A stretch of 64,000 nucleotides of DNA from Bacteroidota bacterium (GCA_024280295.1 JAJRQK010000073.1:1-64000), one strand, 5' to 3'; counted from the stretch's first letter, positions 43,598-53,404 are shown. Numbers and translations are program-made. The notes: generated from the letters alone by a model not told the origin.

Positions 43598-44731
43598 ATG
43601 AAAGCATCAATCACACTTCTTTTACTTTTATGTCTTAACACTTTTGTTTATAGTCAAGTTAATTGCCCTTTAAACACACCTGAATTTCCATTCACTACAG
43701 ATGACTGGACAACAAATTACAGCTGGTCGGCAAATCTATATGACCCATCTCAAATGGGAGGGGCTCAATTATTAACCGCAATTTCATTTAGACTTGACAA
43801 TGACGCTTGCAACGGATGTAGTACCTACATGTATTCTAATTGTAAAATTTGGGTTAGAAACACTGCCATTAATGATTACGCCTCAAATCCTGGTTACCCT
43901 GGGAATGCAGGATTCACAGAAGTTTATAGTGGCAATTTTACGTTTAGCGGCCCTGGTGTTTATACAATGAACTTCAACGTCGCTCCTTCATTCAATTATG
44001 ACGGTACAAGTACTTTTGAGGTATTGTTCGAGAATCAAGGAGGTGTTGACAATACGTGGGACGAACCTTGGTTTGATAGAACAGATGGAAGAACAGATGG
44101 TGTGTATCCGGGGAAAGTTGGTTGGGGGTTTTCTTGGGCAAACGCAATGACAATAAGTTCAAATAGACTTTTCAACCTTCAAATCAACGGTGTAACTTGC
44201 GCTGCTTACCCATTGCCTGTAACATTAAGCTCAAGCACATTAGATTGTTACGCTGAGAAAATTGTTCTTAATTGGTCAACTACATCAGAAGTTGAAAACG
44301 ATTATTTTTTGATTGAAAGTTCTTCGGATGGAATAGAATGGTATGAAGTTACTAGAATTGAGGGACAAGGTAATTCTCAAAGTAATTATGACTACAGTGC
44401 AACGATTAACAAACAGCAATTCAGTCGAACAAAAATCAACTATTTCCGATTAAGTCAAATCGATTATAATGGTGAATTTGAACATCTGGTTACACATTCA
44501 TCAGATTGTAGCCAAAATAGTATCGCTGTTTATCCAAATCCATTTTCGGGAGAACTAAATATAGCTAACTCCGAAGGAACTCAGATTTTGATTTTAAATG
44601 CGCTTGGACAATTGCAGAATGTTGACCCCGTTTTTGTTGATGGCGGATTAGTGATTAATACAAACGGCTTCAGAAGTGGGCTGTACACTCTACTGATCGA
44701 CGGTGAAGCATTTCGGATAATTAAAGATTAG
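43598..44731 (+). CDS. Secreted protein with T9SS type A sorting domain
   Basis: A 377-residue exported protein: signal peptide (residues 1-19, cleavage after YSQ), a beta-sandwich of unknown family in residues 20-205 with several Cys pairs (DACNGCSTYMYSNCK), a linker domain of the VTLSSSTLDCYAEKIVLNWST type that commonly precedes sorting domains, and a type A C-terminal domain (IAVYPNPFSGELNI to the end). Expected to be a T9SS cargo at the cell surface or in the medium. It is transcribed alone. Confidence 0.87.
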   Translation: MKASITLLLLLCLNTFVYSQVNCPLNTPEFPFTTDDWTTNYSWSANLYDPSQMGGAQLLTAISFRLDNDACNGCSTYMYSNCKIWVRNTAINDYASNPGYPGNAGFTEVYSGNFTFSGPGVYTMNFNVAPSFNYDGTSTFEVLFENQGGVDNTWDEPWFDRTDGRTDGVYPGKVGWGFSWANAMTISSNRLFNLQINGVTCAAYPLPVTLSSSTLDCYAEKIVLNWSTTSEVENDYFLIESSSDGIEWYEVTRIEGQGNSQSNYDYSATINKQQFSRTKINYFRLSQIDYNGEFEHLVTHSSDCSQNSIAVYPNPFSGELNIANSEGTQILILNALGQLQNVDPVFVDGGLVINTNGFRSGLYTLLIDGEAFRIIKD

Positions 44732-44836
44732 TCTATCACCTATCAATCTGTAGAACATTTACCTAAATGTTAGTTAGCCAAGATTAGATTACAAGAGTTG
44801 GCGTAATTTGTGCTGCTATTTATGAAATCTGATTCG

Positions 44837-44844
44837 TATCTTTA
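44837..44844 (+). promoter_or_regulatory. Predicted -7 element for the HMA protein gene
   Basis: TATCTTTA, one mismatch to TAnnTTTG; predicted start near 44849, 14 nt ahead of the ATG. Confidence 0.4.
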
Positions 44845-44862
44845 CCAAAACGTCACCAATTT

Positions 44863-45201
44863 ATGAAATCTTTATTTCTTCTTGTCGCAATTACTTTGTT
44901 CACACTAACAAACGCGCAAAGCCAATCGAAAACAGTTACCGAGACTCTCAAAGTTTATGGGAAATGCGGAATGTGCAAAACTAAGATCGAGAAAACACTT
45001 TCCTACACTTCTGGAGTGAAATATGGTGAATGGGACGTTGAGACAAAAATGTTAACTGTTAAGTACAACTCTACAAAGGTCACTTTGGAAGAAATTAAAC
45101 AAGCACTTGCAGACATAGGTTACGATAGCGAAACACATCGAGCGACACAGAAATCTTACGATAATTTACATGGCTGCTGTAAATACGAGCGACCAGAGTA
45201 A
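44863..45201 (+). CDS. Exported heavy-metal-associated (HMA) domain protein
   Basis: A 112-residue protein with a signal peptide (residues 1-18) and one HMA domain. The metal-binding CxxC is CGMCKTKIEK near residue 35, and the rest of the ferredoxin-like fold is complete (LTVKYNSTKVTLEEIKQALADIGY). A CC pair in HGCCKYE lies near the C-terminus and could add ligands. It probably binds copper or another soft metal in the periplasm. No metal-exporting ATPase lies nearby. Confidence 0.9.
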   Translation: MKSLFLLVAITLFTLTNAQSQSKTVTETLKVYGKCGMCKTKIEKTLSYTSGVKYGEWDVETKMLTVKYNSTKVTLEEIKQALADIGYDSETHRATQKSYDNLHGCCKYERPE

Positions 45202-45314
45202 TGAGAAGACAGTAAGACACTTATATCTTAAGACTTCCAGACCGTAAATTTGCTTTAATAAGCACTTCTTGAGTAAAAACTGATGCGATTAGTATCAAGA
45301 TAATTTATGCGTTA

Positions 45315-45352
45315 GGGCTGTCCATTTTATCAAAAGATATAGTGGATAGCCC
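45315..45352. repeat. Inverted repeat between HMA and NamZ-like genes
   Basis: GGGCTGTCCA at 45315-45324 pairs with TGGATAGCCC at 45343-45352 (10 bp with one G-U). There is no T-run on either side, so it is not a standard intrinsic terminator, but its place between convergent genes suggests it may stop transcription. Confidence 0.5.
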
Positions 45353-45363
45353 GCTCGAACGCC

Positions 45364-46620
45364 CTAATAAATCAAATACTTTGCGCGAATGAGCTTGAAT
45401 TTATCAAGGCCATCTTTCCACGAAGCTCTGATATCCTCTTCAGATGTACCATTCATTAATTGCTTGTAGAGTTTATTATTCCCTGCAAGACCATTGAATG
45501 CTTTCGGTCGATCAATGAAAGGTTTCCCTTTCAATAACTTATTTGAATTGAGTAGAAATGTTAAATCAAATTTGAACATTCGCCTATTTTCTGAAATGTT
45601 CAGATTATAGCCATTACACAATCTTCCTTTCATCTTTGGGTTCTTTGATCCAACCCCTGATTCTGGCGTAAAAGAAAATTTTGTTTCCGAAAAATTGGGG
45701 TGTCCATAAATTTCGAATGGGCTATCTGTTCCTCGCCCTACACTCACAGTAGTTGCTTCGAGCAAACATAGACTTGGGTACAATTGAATGGAAATATCCG
45801 ATCGTAAATTTGGAGATGGCGCCACTGGTAGCGAATACTGCATCTCACGCCAATAGTTTGCACAGGGAATAACCGTTAAAGCGCACTCAATATTATTGTT
45901 CAACCACTTTTCACCATTGATCATCTGACCGTATTCGCCAATTGTCATTCCATAAACTATAGGAATTTCATGCATCCCAACGAATGATTTGTATGCAGAC
46001 TCAAGAACAGGTCCATCAACATAATGTCCATTTGGATTCGGACGATCCAACACAATAACAGGGATACCCGCTTCTGCACATGCTTCCATGACATAGTGCA
46101 GTGTTGAAATGTAGGTATAGAAACGAACACCTACATCCTGGATATCAAAAATAACAACATCCAAGCCTTTCAATTGTTCTTGTTTTGGCTTTTTGTTCGA
46201 CCCATACAATGAAATAACAGGCAATCCCGTCTTAAGATCTTTACCATTCGCAACATGTTCTCCAGCATCCGCTTTACCACGAAAACCATGCTCAGGCGAA
46301 AAGACACGTTGAATATCCACACCAAGAGAAACAAGAGAATCGACAAGATGAGTGGAACCTATAAGAGAAGACTGATTTCCAACGACTCCTACTTTTTTAT
46401 CTTCCAAACTTGATAAATACAAATGAGTTCGTTCTGCACCAACTTGAAATGGCGCCGCGATAATTCGATTCTGCGTATTCGCTATATCTCGATTCGTCAC
46501 ATTGTTATCTGTACTATATCCGCAGGATAAAATCAAAAAAATGAAAATACTTTTTAGGCACAAAACCTTTATGTATTTTAGCCGAAAAGCTCTCAGTAAT
46601 TTGGCATTTGAATATTTCAT
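45364..46620 (-). CDS. DUF1343 lipoprotein, NamZ-like exo-beta-N-acetylmuramidase
   Basis: A protein of the DUF1343 family, whose characterised member NamZ removes N-acetylmuramic acid from peptidoglycan fragments. Recognisable parts: VGVVGNQSSLIGSTHLVDSL, RVFSPEHGFRGKADAGEHV, FDIQDVGVRFYTYISTLHY, VLDRPNPNGHYVDGPVL and SVGRGTDSPFEIYGHP. A lipobox ILSC places it in the envelope. The start is uncertain: ATG at 46620 (418 residues) gives a long signal region; a TTG at 46563 gives a compact signal peptide and avoids overlap with the divergent permease gene. Confidence 0.9.
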   Translation of the reverse strand: MKYSNAKLLRAFRLKYIKVLCLKSIFIFLILSCGYSTDNNVTNRDIANTQNRIIAAPFQVGAERTHLYLSSLEDKKVGVVGNQSSLIGSTHLVDSLVSLGVDIQRVFSPEHGFRGKADAGEHVANGKDLKTGLPVISLYGSNKKPKQEQLKGLDVVIFDIQDVGVRFYTYISTLHYVMEACAEAGIPVIVLDRPNPNGHYVDGPVLESAYKSFVGMHEIPIVYGMTIGEYGQMINGEKWLNNNIECALTVIPCANYWREMQYSLPVAPSPNLRSDISIQLYPSLCLLEATTVSVGRGTDSPFEIYGHPNFSETKFSFTPESGVGSKNPKMKGRLCNGYNLNISENRRMFKFDLTFLLNSNKLLKGKPFIDRPKAFNGLAGNNKLYKQLMNGTSEEDIRASWKDGLDKFKLIRAKYLIY

Positions 46621-48298
46621 ATCTAAAAAAACGCTCAAGGGTGTGGTACAAGGTAAGAAAGTTTCTAAACCTATTGTCCGCATCTCCATCATTAGTATTG
46701 CATTGGCTATTATTGTTAATCTGATAACCATTGCTGTTGTAACTGGTTTTCAGCAAGAAGTGCGCCAAAAAGTAAGCGGTTTTGGTTCTCACATTTTTGT
46801 GATGGATGCTGGCGAGAATTCTATTTTTGAAAGTGCGCCACTTCGAAGAGAACAACCGTTCATTAAAGCACTAGAAAAAGACCCAGGAATAAGTTCAATT
46901 AGCGCAGTTGGATATAAACCTGTTCTTTTTCAATCAGATGAGCGAGAAACTACATTCGAACTTCCTAGTGGAAAGGATACAACTGAATATCAATATCAAG
47001 TTCACGGAGCCGTAATCAAAGGGGTGGACTCGACATTCAATTGGAATTTTTTCAAAAAGAATCTAGTTAAAGGTGTTATTCCAGATTATTCGATTGATAC
47101 CTGTGAAAACCACATTGTTATTTCCAAGCGTCTTTCCAAAGATCTCAATTACAAAATCGGAGATCGGGTGAGTGCTTTTTTCGTAAAGAACACTCCTGTT
47201 AAGCGGAAATTTAGGATCGTTGGTATTTACGAAACGGGATTAGAGGAGTTTGACAAGCAGATCGTATTAGGAAATCTTAAAACAGTTCAAGAATTAAATG
47301 ACTGGGGAATACAAGCTTCGATTGAAATTGCGGATACGCTGATTGATGGTCAAATTGTAATCAAAGCCAATGCTTCTGGTGGGAATGGAAATTTACGCTA
47401 TGATTGGGGAAATGGGTTCAATACCTACATTGGATTTGGATTATGCCCGAAAAATGATACGGTCATTCGCTTAGTTGTGAGTGATTACTGGACAAGTTTG
47501 GATGAAGACCTCTCAGAAACAACAATGCCAGATACGGCTTATTTGAAGATGACTGTGGAGGGAGATTTGTCTTCAAGATGTGTCTTTGAGTTAAATTCCG
47601 ATCAAGAACTTGAGAGGGAATATCTTTCTGAAGACGGGCGAAAATTCGCTATTACTGATGGAGTAAAACGCATTATCTGTGAGTTTCAAGAAGGAAAAGG
47701 AAGTTCTTCAAATTACATTGGAGGTTTCGAGATCACGGTGAAAGATTGGTCGACGTTGGATGAAGTAATGGCAAGAGTAAAAGATAAGGTTGATTTGCGA
47801 CTCACACCCTATGGAGAAGTGATGAAGACCACGAGTATTGTGGATAATCAGCCAGATATTTTTATGTGGCTCGGATTTTTAGACATCAACGTGATTATTA
47901 TACTAACTCTTATGATTTTGATTGGAATCATTAATATGGGATCCGCACTCCTTGTTTTGATTTTAATACGTACTAATTTCATCGGAATGATGAAGGCAAT
48001 GGGTGCTAGCAACTGGAGCATTCGTAAAATCTTTTTAATTCAAGCTGGATTTCTCATCGGTCGAGGAATGATCTGGGGAAATGTCATCGGTCTAGCTATT
48101 TGTCTGATTCAAAAATACACTGGCTTCATATCCTTAAATCCTGAAGTTTATTATCTGACAGAAGTTCCAATAGAATTAAATATCTGGCACTGGTTGATGC
48201 TGAATGCGGGAACGCTTATTGTTTGTTTGATTGCGTTGATTATTCCAAGTGTTGTGATTACACGGATAAACCCCGTTAAGGCGATTAAGTTTAATTGA
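46571..48298 (+). CDS. LolC/E-type ABC transporter permease with periplasmic insertion
   Basis: An FtsX-like/MacB-type permease of the lipoprotein-releasing (LolCE) group: one N-terminal helix (RISIISIALAIIVNLITIAV), a large periplasmic domain, and three C-terminal helices, ending in PSVVITRINPVKAIKFN. At 575 residues it is about 130 longer than the usual 400-440. The excess lies between VQELNDW and YIGGFEITVKD (about 47309-47714) and includes a segment like a SprB/PKD repeat (ASGGNGNLRYDWGNG). The ATPase partner is not adjacent. Start is uncertain (46541, 46571 or later), because the 5' end overlaps the divergent NamZ-like gene. Confidence 0.85.
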   Translation: MYFSRKALSNLAFEYFISKKTLKGVVQGKKVSKPIVRISIISIALAIIVNLITIAVVTGFQQEVRQKVSGFGSHIFVMDAGENSIFESAPLRREQPFIKALEKDPGISSISAVGYKPVLFQSDERETTFELPSGKDTTEYQYQVHGAVIKGVDSTFNWNFFKKNLVKGVIPDYSIDTCENHIVISKRLSKDLNYKIGDRVSAFFVKNTPVKRKFRIVGIYETGLEEFDKQIVLGNLKTVQELNDWGIQASIEIADTLIDGQIVIKANASGGNGNLRYDWGNGFNTYIGFGLCPKNDTVIRLVVSDYWTSLDEDLSETTMPDTAYLKMTVEGDLSSRCVFELNSDQELEREYLSEDGRKFAITDGVKRIICEFQEGKGSSSNYIGGFEITVKDWSTLDEVMARVKDKVDLRLTPYGEVMKTTSIVDNQPDIFMWLGFLDINVIIILTLMILIGIINMGSALLVLILIRTNFIGMMKAMGASNWSIRKIFLIQAGFLIGRGMIWGNVIGLAICLIQKYTGFISLNPEVYYLTEVPIELNIWHWLMLNAGTLIVCLIALIIPSVVITRINPVKAIKFN

Positions 48299-48333
48299 TT
48301 TAGTCCAAAATATTAAACGGATTTAAGGTGTTT

Positions 48334-49647
48334 CTAGGCTAATTTTAATTTCTTCTTAGAGAATATCCACGCACCAACTCCTAAAATAAGGTATAGAAAA
48401 ATAATGACAATCATTTGCTCCCACTTCGTTGTAAATTCATAATAAAGAATTAGCAGAGTTCCGGTTCCGAGCCCAATGATTGATAGAATAGTCAGAAATT
48501 TTGAAGATTTTGTTTTATCTCTAATTCTGTAGTTAGCTATTGCCATAAGTAGAGAGACTAATAAAAAAGTAATACTTCCAAATTCAAGTATTAGCTCAAG
48601 ACCACCAATTAAGATTAAAGCACTAGCCATTACCGCCATTCCGATAATGGCATTTCGTGGACTATTGTTTCTTCTAATGGACAGCCACTTGGGGAAATAT
48701 CCATCCTTTGCTATAACAGACATCTGTCTTGAAGATCCAAAGATAGTTCCGTTAATAGCACTACTTGTAGCTAAAACAGCTCCTAATATAACGAGAGTCG
48801 TTCCTATACTTCCAAGTACATTACCCGCTCCCGCAGCAAGTGCATATTCCTTATTTTTTATGATTTCTTCAGTTGGTATAGCAAACAACGCCCCTAAAGC
48901 AATCACGACATAGATTAAAATTGCAAGGGCAATTGCTGAATATATTGCTCTTGGTATATTTTTTTCTGGGGTCTTCATTTCGTTCACCGCATTTATCACT
49001 AACTGAAAACCTTCGTAAGCGACAAAAGTTAATGATGCGACTATCAAAATTGAAAAAATGCTCGAATTTCCAGCATCCATAGCCATATTATCCATGAATA
49101 CCCCGAAATCAGTAGTTCCGTGTTGCATTAAAATTACTGAAATAACAGTTAAAACAATTAATTTGGTGTAGACCATTAAGTCTTCGAGTTTGCCCATACC
49201 ATTAACACTCCATATATTTATTAGCGCAAAAAGTCCAATTACACCAACTGCAATAGCCTTTCTAATCCAATCATTGTCAGAAAAATTTGTACTACTAATG
49301 ACATAAGAAGAAAAAGTATATGCATATAAAGCCAAAGTACTTATGTAACCAAAAATGATAAACCAGCCAATTGCTGATGCTGAAAAATTAGATCTCGGAT
49401 AGGTTCTTTTGTAGAACGAATAAGTTGCCCCTTCATCACGATAATATAAGCCTAATTTCACATAGGAATATGCTGCTAAAGTAGCGATTAGTCCACCAAT
49501 TGTTATTGCAATTGGCGTAAGATTACCAATCATAGAAACAGAAACCCCCAGTATAGTGAAGATTCCACCACCAACCATTCCTCCTAATGCAATAGCAATC
49601 AATTCTGCTAAACCCAAACTTTTATTTCTCTTTCTATGCTGTGTCAT
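48334..49647 (-). CDS. APC family amino-acid permease
   Basis: A 437-residue transporter with about 12 transmembrane helices. The first helix carries the APC signature ALGGMVGGGIFTILG, and helix 6 has the conserved FVAYEGFQLVINAVNEMKTPEKNIPRAI segment. It probably imports amino acids by proton symport; the substrate is not evident. It lies 12 bp after the DUF3179 gene and is likely co-transcribed with it. Confidence 0.93.
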   Translation of the reverse strand: MTQHRKRNKSLGLAELIAIALGGMVGGGIFTILGVSVSMIGNLTPIAITIGGLIATLAAYSYVKLGLYYRDEGATYSFYKRTYPRSNFSASAIGWFIIFGYISTLALYAYTFSSYVISSTNFSDNDWIRKAIAVGVIGLFALINIWSVNGMGKLEDLMVYTKLIVLTVISVILMQHGTTDFGVFMDNMAMDAGNSSIFSILIVASLTFVAYEGFQLVINAVNEMKTPEKNIPRAIYSAIALAILIYVVIALGALFAIPTEEIIKNKEYALAAGAGNVLGSIGTTLVILGAVLATSSAINGTIFGSSRQMSVIAKDGYFPKWLSIRRNNSPRNAIIGMAVMASALILIGGLELILEFGSITFLLVSLLMAIANYRIRDKTKSSKFLTILSIIGLGTGTLLILYYEFTTKWEQMIVIIFLYLILGVGAWIFSKKKLKLA

Positions 49648-49659
49648 TTCTAGTAATCA

Positions 49660-50793
49660 TTACAACCTTATCAACTCACTCTTTGGGTGAAATTTTTTCC
49701 AAGAGAACCAATACTCATTAGTCAAAGCAATTTTCTCTAAATCATTTTTGATAGTCCCAGATAGATGTTTCCCTGTTAAATCCCATGTGGAATTACTTAA
49801 ACTATCTTCAATAAGAAGGGTTTTTTTTAGAATTAATTTAGTCTCATTTGATTTAAAACCAATCACCGTTTCACCAACAGATAGTAATGTGAAATCTAAT
49901 TTTTCGTTGATCACATTTTTTTGTTCTATTACTTCTGAGTTTAGGTAAAAGACACTCCCGCTAATTGACGGATCTATTATTCCGATGACTTTCGTTTTAG
50001 AAGGAAATGTTTTATCCTTATTCGAAAGTCCTGGAGTTAACTCTGATGACATGACTTTTTTCCAGACACCTGGCATAGGGAGTTTAAAGGGGCGAAGATC
50101 ATTTTCGGTTACAACAGCAATGTGAGGACGATTCTTAAGGTTTTTCACAGCGTCCCATGGTAAAATTTGAAATGGAATCATCTCTAACGAAGCTGGATGT
50201 AATTTACCAATAATCGAATTAAAGGTTGCTTGCTGAAAGAATGTTCCTGTCTTTTTATCTGCCACAATCATATTGGCATTTTTGAAAGAAGCAACGAATA
50301 ATGGACCGATTTCCGTAACATCGAAAGGGATTATACTCCGACACATCGCACAGTAGGTGAGAGCAACGGTTTTATCTTTGAATTGATCGTTCACAATATG
50401 ATGATGGATGACATAATCCAACGAATATGCTTTAGTGATCCCCTCATATTCAATTAGTGCGATCTCAAGTTTATCCGTAAGCGGAAGTGATTCAAAATCG
50501 TCTGTCATTTTAGGGAGGTAAACCGCCTTAAACCAGTTTGATTGATGCACCTTATAAGTTAGAACAACTGATAAACAAATAATTATTAATGGAGGAATAA
50601 CTTGATATGAAAGTCCATTCCAAGCGGGAATAAACAGAGAACCAATGGCAACAATTAAAATGACCCAAATGAGTGACTTTCTGAAGTGATAATGGTAATA
50701 GAGTAGTTTAACTGGGAATTTTTCTACCAGCGTAAAAATAGCCCCCATTCCAATAATCAAGGAAAAAAATGCTGAAACGTAAAGTAGTACCAT
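49660..50793 (-). CDS. DUF3179 membrane protein
   Basis: A 377-residue protein with three N-terminal hydrophobic helices (residues about 1-80), followed by a DUF3179 domain. The family motif is VALTYCAMCRSIIPF (CxxC at about residues 147-150), and FQQATFNSIIGKLHPASLEMIPFQILPW matches the second conserved block, where the family often has a G.L. substitution. Function is unknown; the CxxC may be redox-active or metal-binding. The APC permease follows. Confidence 0.85.
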   Translation of the reverse strand: MVLLYVSAFFSLIIGMGAIFTLVEKFPVKLLYYHYHFRKSLIWVILIVAIGSLFIPAWNGLSYQVIPPLIIICLSVVLTYKVHQSNWFKAVYLPKMTDDFESLPLTDKLEIALIEYEGITKAYSLDYVIHHHIVNDQFKDKTVALTYCAMCRSIIPFDVTEIGPLFVASFKNANMIVADKKTGTFFQQATFNSIIGKLHPASLEMIPFQILPWDAVKNLKNRPHIAVVTENDLRPFKLPMPGVWKKVMSSELTPGLSNKDKTFPSKTKVIGIIDPSISGSVFYLNSEVIEQKNVINEKLDFTLLSVGETVIGFKSNETKLILKKTLLIEDSLSNSTWDLTGKHLSGTIKNDLEKIALTNEYWFSWKKFHPKSELIRL

Positions 50794-50918
50794 AAGTAAG
50801 TTAAATTTGCTCAGATCAAGATTTCTACCCCAAGATACACATCTCTAACAGAAAATCTCTATTCTTTATTGTGTTTGGCATGTGAGTTGAAATTTAGTAA
50901 CTTGTTTTCATGTTCAGC

Positions 50919-50951
50919 TTTGTTTTTTCTGCAATTTTCTTGATATCTTTG
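50919..50951 (+). promoter_or_regulatory. Predicted promoter of the DUF6089 gene
   Basis: TTTG at 50919-50922, a 21-bp spacer and TATCTTTG at 50944-50951. Predicted start near 50956, 12 nt before the ATG. Confidence 0.65.
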
Positions 50952-50967
50952 CGTTCTAATAACTGTA

Positions 50968-51783
50968 ATGATACGAATACTAGTAATCTTTATTCTTACA
51001 TGTCTACCTGTAAGCATTTACGCTCAGAGACAGACCAAAAAATCACGCTCTGAACTGGGGGTGCTTTTAGGAGGTTCTTATTATATCGGGGATTTAAATC
51101 GATTCGGACATTTCAATAAGACACAACTCGCGGGAGGATTGATGTTTCGTTACAATATTCATTCAAGAGCAGCTTTTCGATCAACATTTAGTTATATGAG
51201 TGTGAAAGCTGATGATGCAGATGCAAAAGCAGAACAACAGCAAGATCGAGGATTGAATTTTAAATCGGATATTTGGGAATTTGCGAATGGAGTAGAGTTC
51301 AATTATTTCCCTTTTCAAGTTGGACATAAGCGTTACAGAGGAACGATGTATCTTTTTGCTGAAATTGCGGTCTTTCGCATGAATCCAAAAACAGCGTTTG
51401 AGGGTGATGATATTGCATTGCAACCATTAGGGACTGAAGGTCAAGGAACATCGCTAACGAATGCTAATAAATATGGCTTGTTCCAATTGGCAATTCCGTT
51501 TGGGTTTGGGGGACGTGTTTCTGTTGGTAAAAGAGCTTGTCTTGGATTTGAATTTGGAGTGCGAAAAACCTTTACAGATTACTTAGACGATGTTAAGGCA
51601 GGTAGTTATTCTGATTATGACGTATTATTGGCAGAGAACGGACCAATTGCAGCGAATTTGTCGAATCGTTCGAATTCTCGCTTCGGACAACGTGGTAATG
51701 CCTCAAATAAAGATTGGTATTTCTTTACTGGCGCTTCATTGACGTTTACGCTTGGAAAGCCAAGTAGCTGCCCGCCGAGATAG
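50968..51783 (+). CDS. DUF6089 family outer-membrane beta-barrel protein
   Basis: A 271-residue exported barrel (signal peptide residues 1-19, cleavage after IYAQ) with the DUF6089 pattern: ELGVLLGGSYYIGDLN at the first strand, FEFGVRKTFTDYLDDV in the barrel, and a C-terminal strand followed by a short Cys-containing tail (GKPSSCPPR). In many Flavobacteriales this family lies beside nadK, uppS and bamA; here it stands alone, about 8 kb from nadK. Function unknown, probably envelope biogenesis. Confidence 0.88.
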   Translation: MIRILVIFILTCLPVSIYAQRQTKKSRSELGVLLGGSYYIGDLNRFGHFNKTQLAGGLMFRYNIHSRAAFRSTFSYMSVKADDADAKAEQQQDRGLNFKSDIWEFANGVEFNYFPFQVGHKRYRGTMYLFAEIAVFRMNPKTAFEGDDIALQPLGTEGQGTSLTNANKYGLFQLAIPFGFGGRVSVGKRACLGFEFGVRKTFTDYLDDVKAGSYSDYDVLLAENGPIAANLSNRSNSRFGQRGNASNKDWYFFTGASLTFTLGKPSSCPPR

Positions 51784-51805
51784 TTTCTTGGTATCATTCG
51801 TGTTC

Positions 51806-53404
51806 TCAGAAATCTGAAATAAACGTAGCTAGATTTTCTTCTCTGTTAAGACCGATTTTCTTTCTCAAGCGGTGTCGAGCAACCTCAATTGTTTGAACTC
51901 TTTGTCCGGTAATTGTTGAAATTTCTTTGCTAGTCATATTTAACTTGATAAAAGCACATAATTTTCGTTCATTTTGAGAAAGCGTCGGTACTTTTTGCAA
52001 TAACTTTCGGTAAAAATGAACATGAACTTTTTCAAAGTATACCACAAACTCCTCCCATAGATGGGTTCTAGTTGAGTTATCAATGTCTGATGTTAGAGTC
52101 TTGATTTGTGAGTAGCTTATCGTTTCTTGTTCATTTGTAAATGCTTGTTTTATTGTTGCTAAGACTTCTTGAACACTTTGTAGTTGCAAGATGTTTGATA
52201 CCATTTCTTTATTCTTTTGTTCTATTTCTAATTGATAGATTTTACTTTGATGGTTTATTAGACTATTTTCTTGTTTTTGAATTGTTAATCTGTTTTTAGA
52301 TCTTCTGTAAAATGATATGAAGCTAATTATGAAAATGAGACAGAGTAGTATTATGAGCCAAAACCTAAACTTACTTTCACTTTTAATCAAAATAGCATTT
52401 TTATTCTGTAAATCGAGCACCTTTATTTGCGCTTCATTTTTTTCTATCAATGAAATATTCTCTGAAAGAATTGTTGGGTAGCTTTGCTTCGTTTTAAGCT
52501 CAACCTCAAGAGACTTCGCTAAATAGTGGTATGCTGATTTAAAGTGGTTCAACCCAAACTCTAATTCTGATTTAACGAGATACAGATGATTTACTTTTTC
52601 TAAGTAATTAATTTTTTCACTTAAAAAAATCGCGGAATCTGAATAGAGTGTTCCAATAGTGTAGTCTTTCTTGAGAAGATGAAAAGACGCAAGATTACCG
52701 TAGGCAAGAATCAACTCTTTTTTATTATCAAGTTTTTTAGAAAACTCTAAATGCAACTCGAAATATTTTTTGGCACTATCTAATCTCGCTGAATTGTAAA
52801 ATGCGTACCCAATATTAATGTATGCGTTTAAAAATAGAGATGAATCTATGGGCTGTGCATTTGTATTAATTGATGAGTAAAACTGAGAGAGTGCTTTATC
52901 AAACTCTTTAGTGTCAGAATAGAATAACCCAAGATTATTTTTTAACCGAATGATTTCTTTTTTGTCATTTAATTTTTCTGCCAACTGTAAGGCTTTTTGA
53001 GTGTAGTAAATGGCTTTTTTATAATCAGGAATTTGATAATAACAGCTTCCAATGTTCCCTAAAAATCTCTCTCGATCCTTATGAGTTCTGCTAAATTCAA
53101 TTCCATGAAGTAGGGTTTCTAACGCTTCCCTTTGCTGATTTTGAATACCTAGGAAATAGGCAAGTTTATTCGAACAGTTTATTATCCGTGTTGTATCATT
53201 AATTTTAATTGAAAGTATAAACGCCTCCCTGATGTGCTTTTCTGCAAGAAAAAAATCATTATTTTCATTCTCTCCTGATATTTCTATAAGCGAATCAATT
53301 AGAATAGTATTTTTTTTGTTGGAATAAAATTTGTCAGGGATTTGTGGCTGTGCGATTACATTTATACCTAAGCAAAGTAAGAAACTTATTAGTAAGGTTT
53401 TCAT
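51806..53404 (-). CDS. Membrane-bound TPR protein with LuxR-like HTH domain
   Basis: A 532-residue protein. Order: signal peptide (residues 1-19), TPR repeats to about residue 320 (for example YKKAIYYTQKALQLAEKLND), one transmembrane helix at about residues 345-363 (FWLIILLCLIFIISFISFY), a coiled coil, and a C-terminal helix-turn-helix of the LuxR type (LSQNERKLCAFIKLNMTSKE, ITGQRVQTIEVARHRLRKKIG). The TPR part should face the periplasm and the HTH the cytosol, making it a one-component transmembrane regulator. The divergent T9SS cargo gene is a possible target. The ATG at 53404 is chosen for the signal peptide. Confidence 0.85.
   Translation of the reverse strand: MKTLLISFLLCLGINVIAQPQIPDKFYSNKKNTILIDSLIEISGENENNDFFLAEKHIREAFILSIKINDTTRIINCSNKLAYFLGIQNQQREALETLLHGIEFSRTHKDRERFLGNIGSCYYQIPDYKKAIYYTQKALQLAEKLNDKKEIIRLKNNLGLFYSDTKEFDKALSQFYSSINTNAQPIDSSLFLNAYINIGYAFYNSARLDSAKKYFELHLEFSKKLDNKKELILAYGNLASFHLLKKDYTIGTLYSDSAIFLSEKINYLEKVNHLYLVKSELEFGLNHFKSAYHYLAKSLEVELKTKQSYPTILSENISLIEKNEAQIKVLDLQNKNAILIKSESKFRFWLIILLCLIFIISFISFYRRSKNRLTIQKQENSLINHQSKIYQLEIEQKNKEMVSNILQLQSVQEVLATIKQAFTNEQETISYSQIKTLTSDIDNSTRTHLWEEFVVYFEKVHVHFYRKLLQKVPTLSQNERKLCAFIKLNMTSKEISTITGQRVQTIEVARHRLRKKIGLNREENLATFISDF

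Noticed and set aside
45315-45352. tRNA or intrinsic terminator at the GC-rich inverted repeat
   Set aside because: There is no cloverleaf or T-loop and no T-run on either strand; kept only as an inverted repeat.
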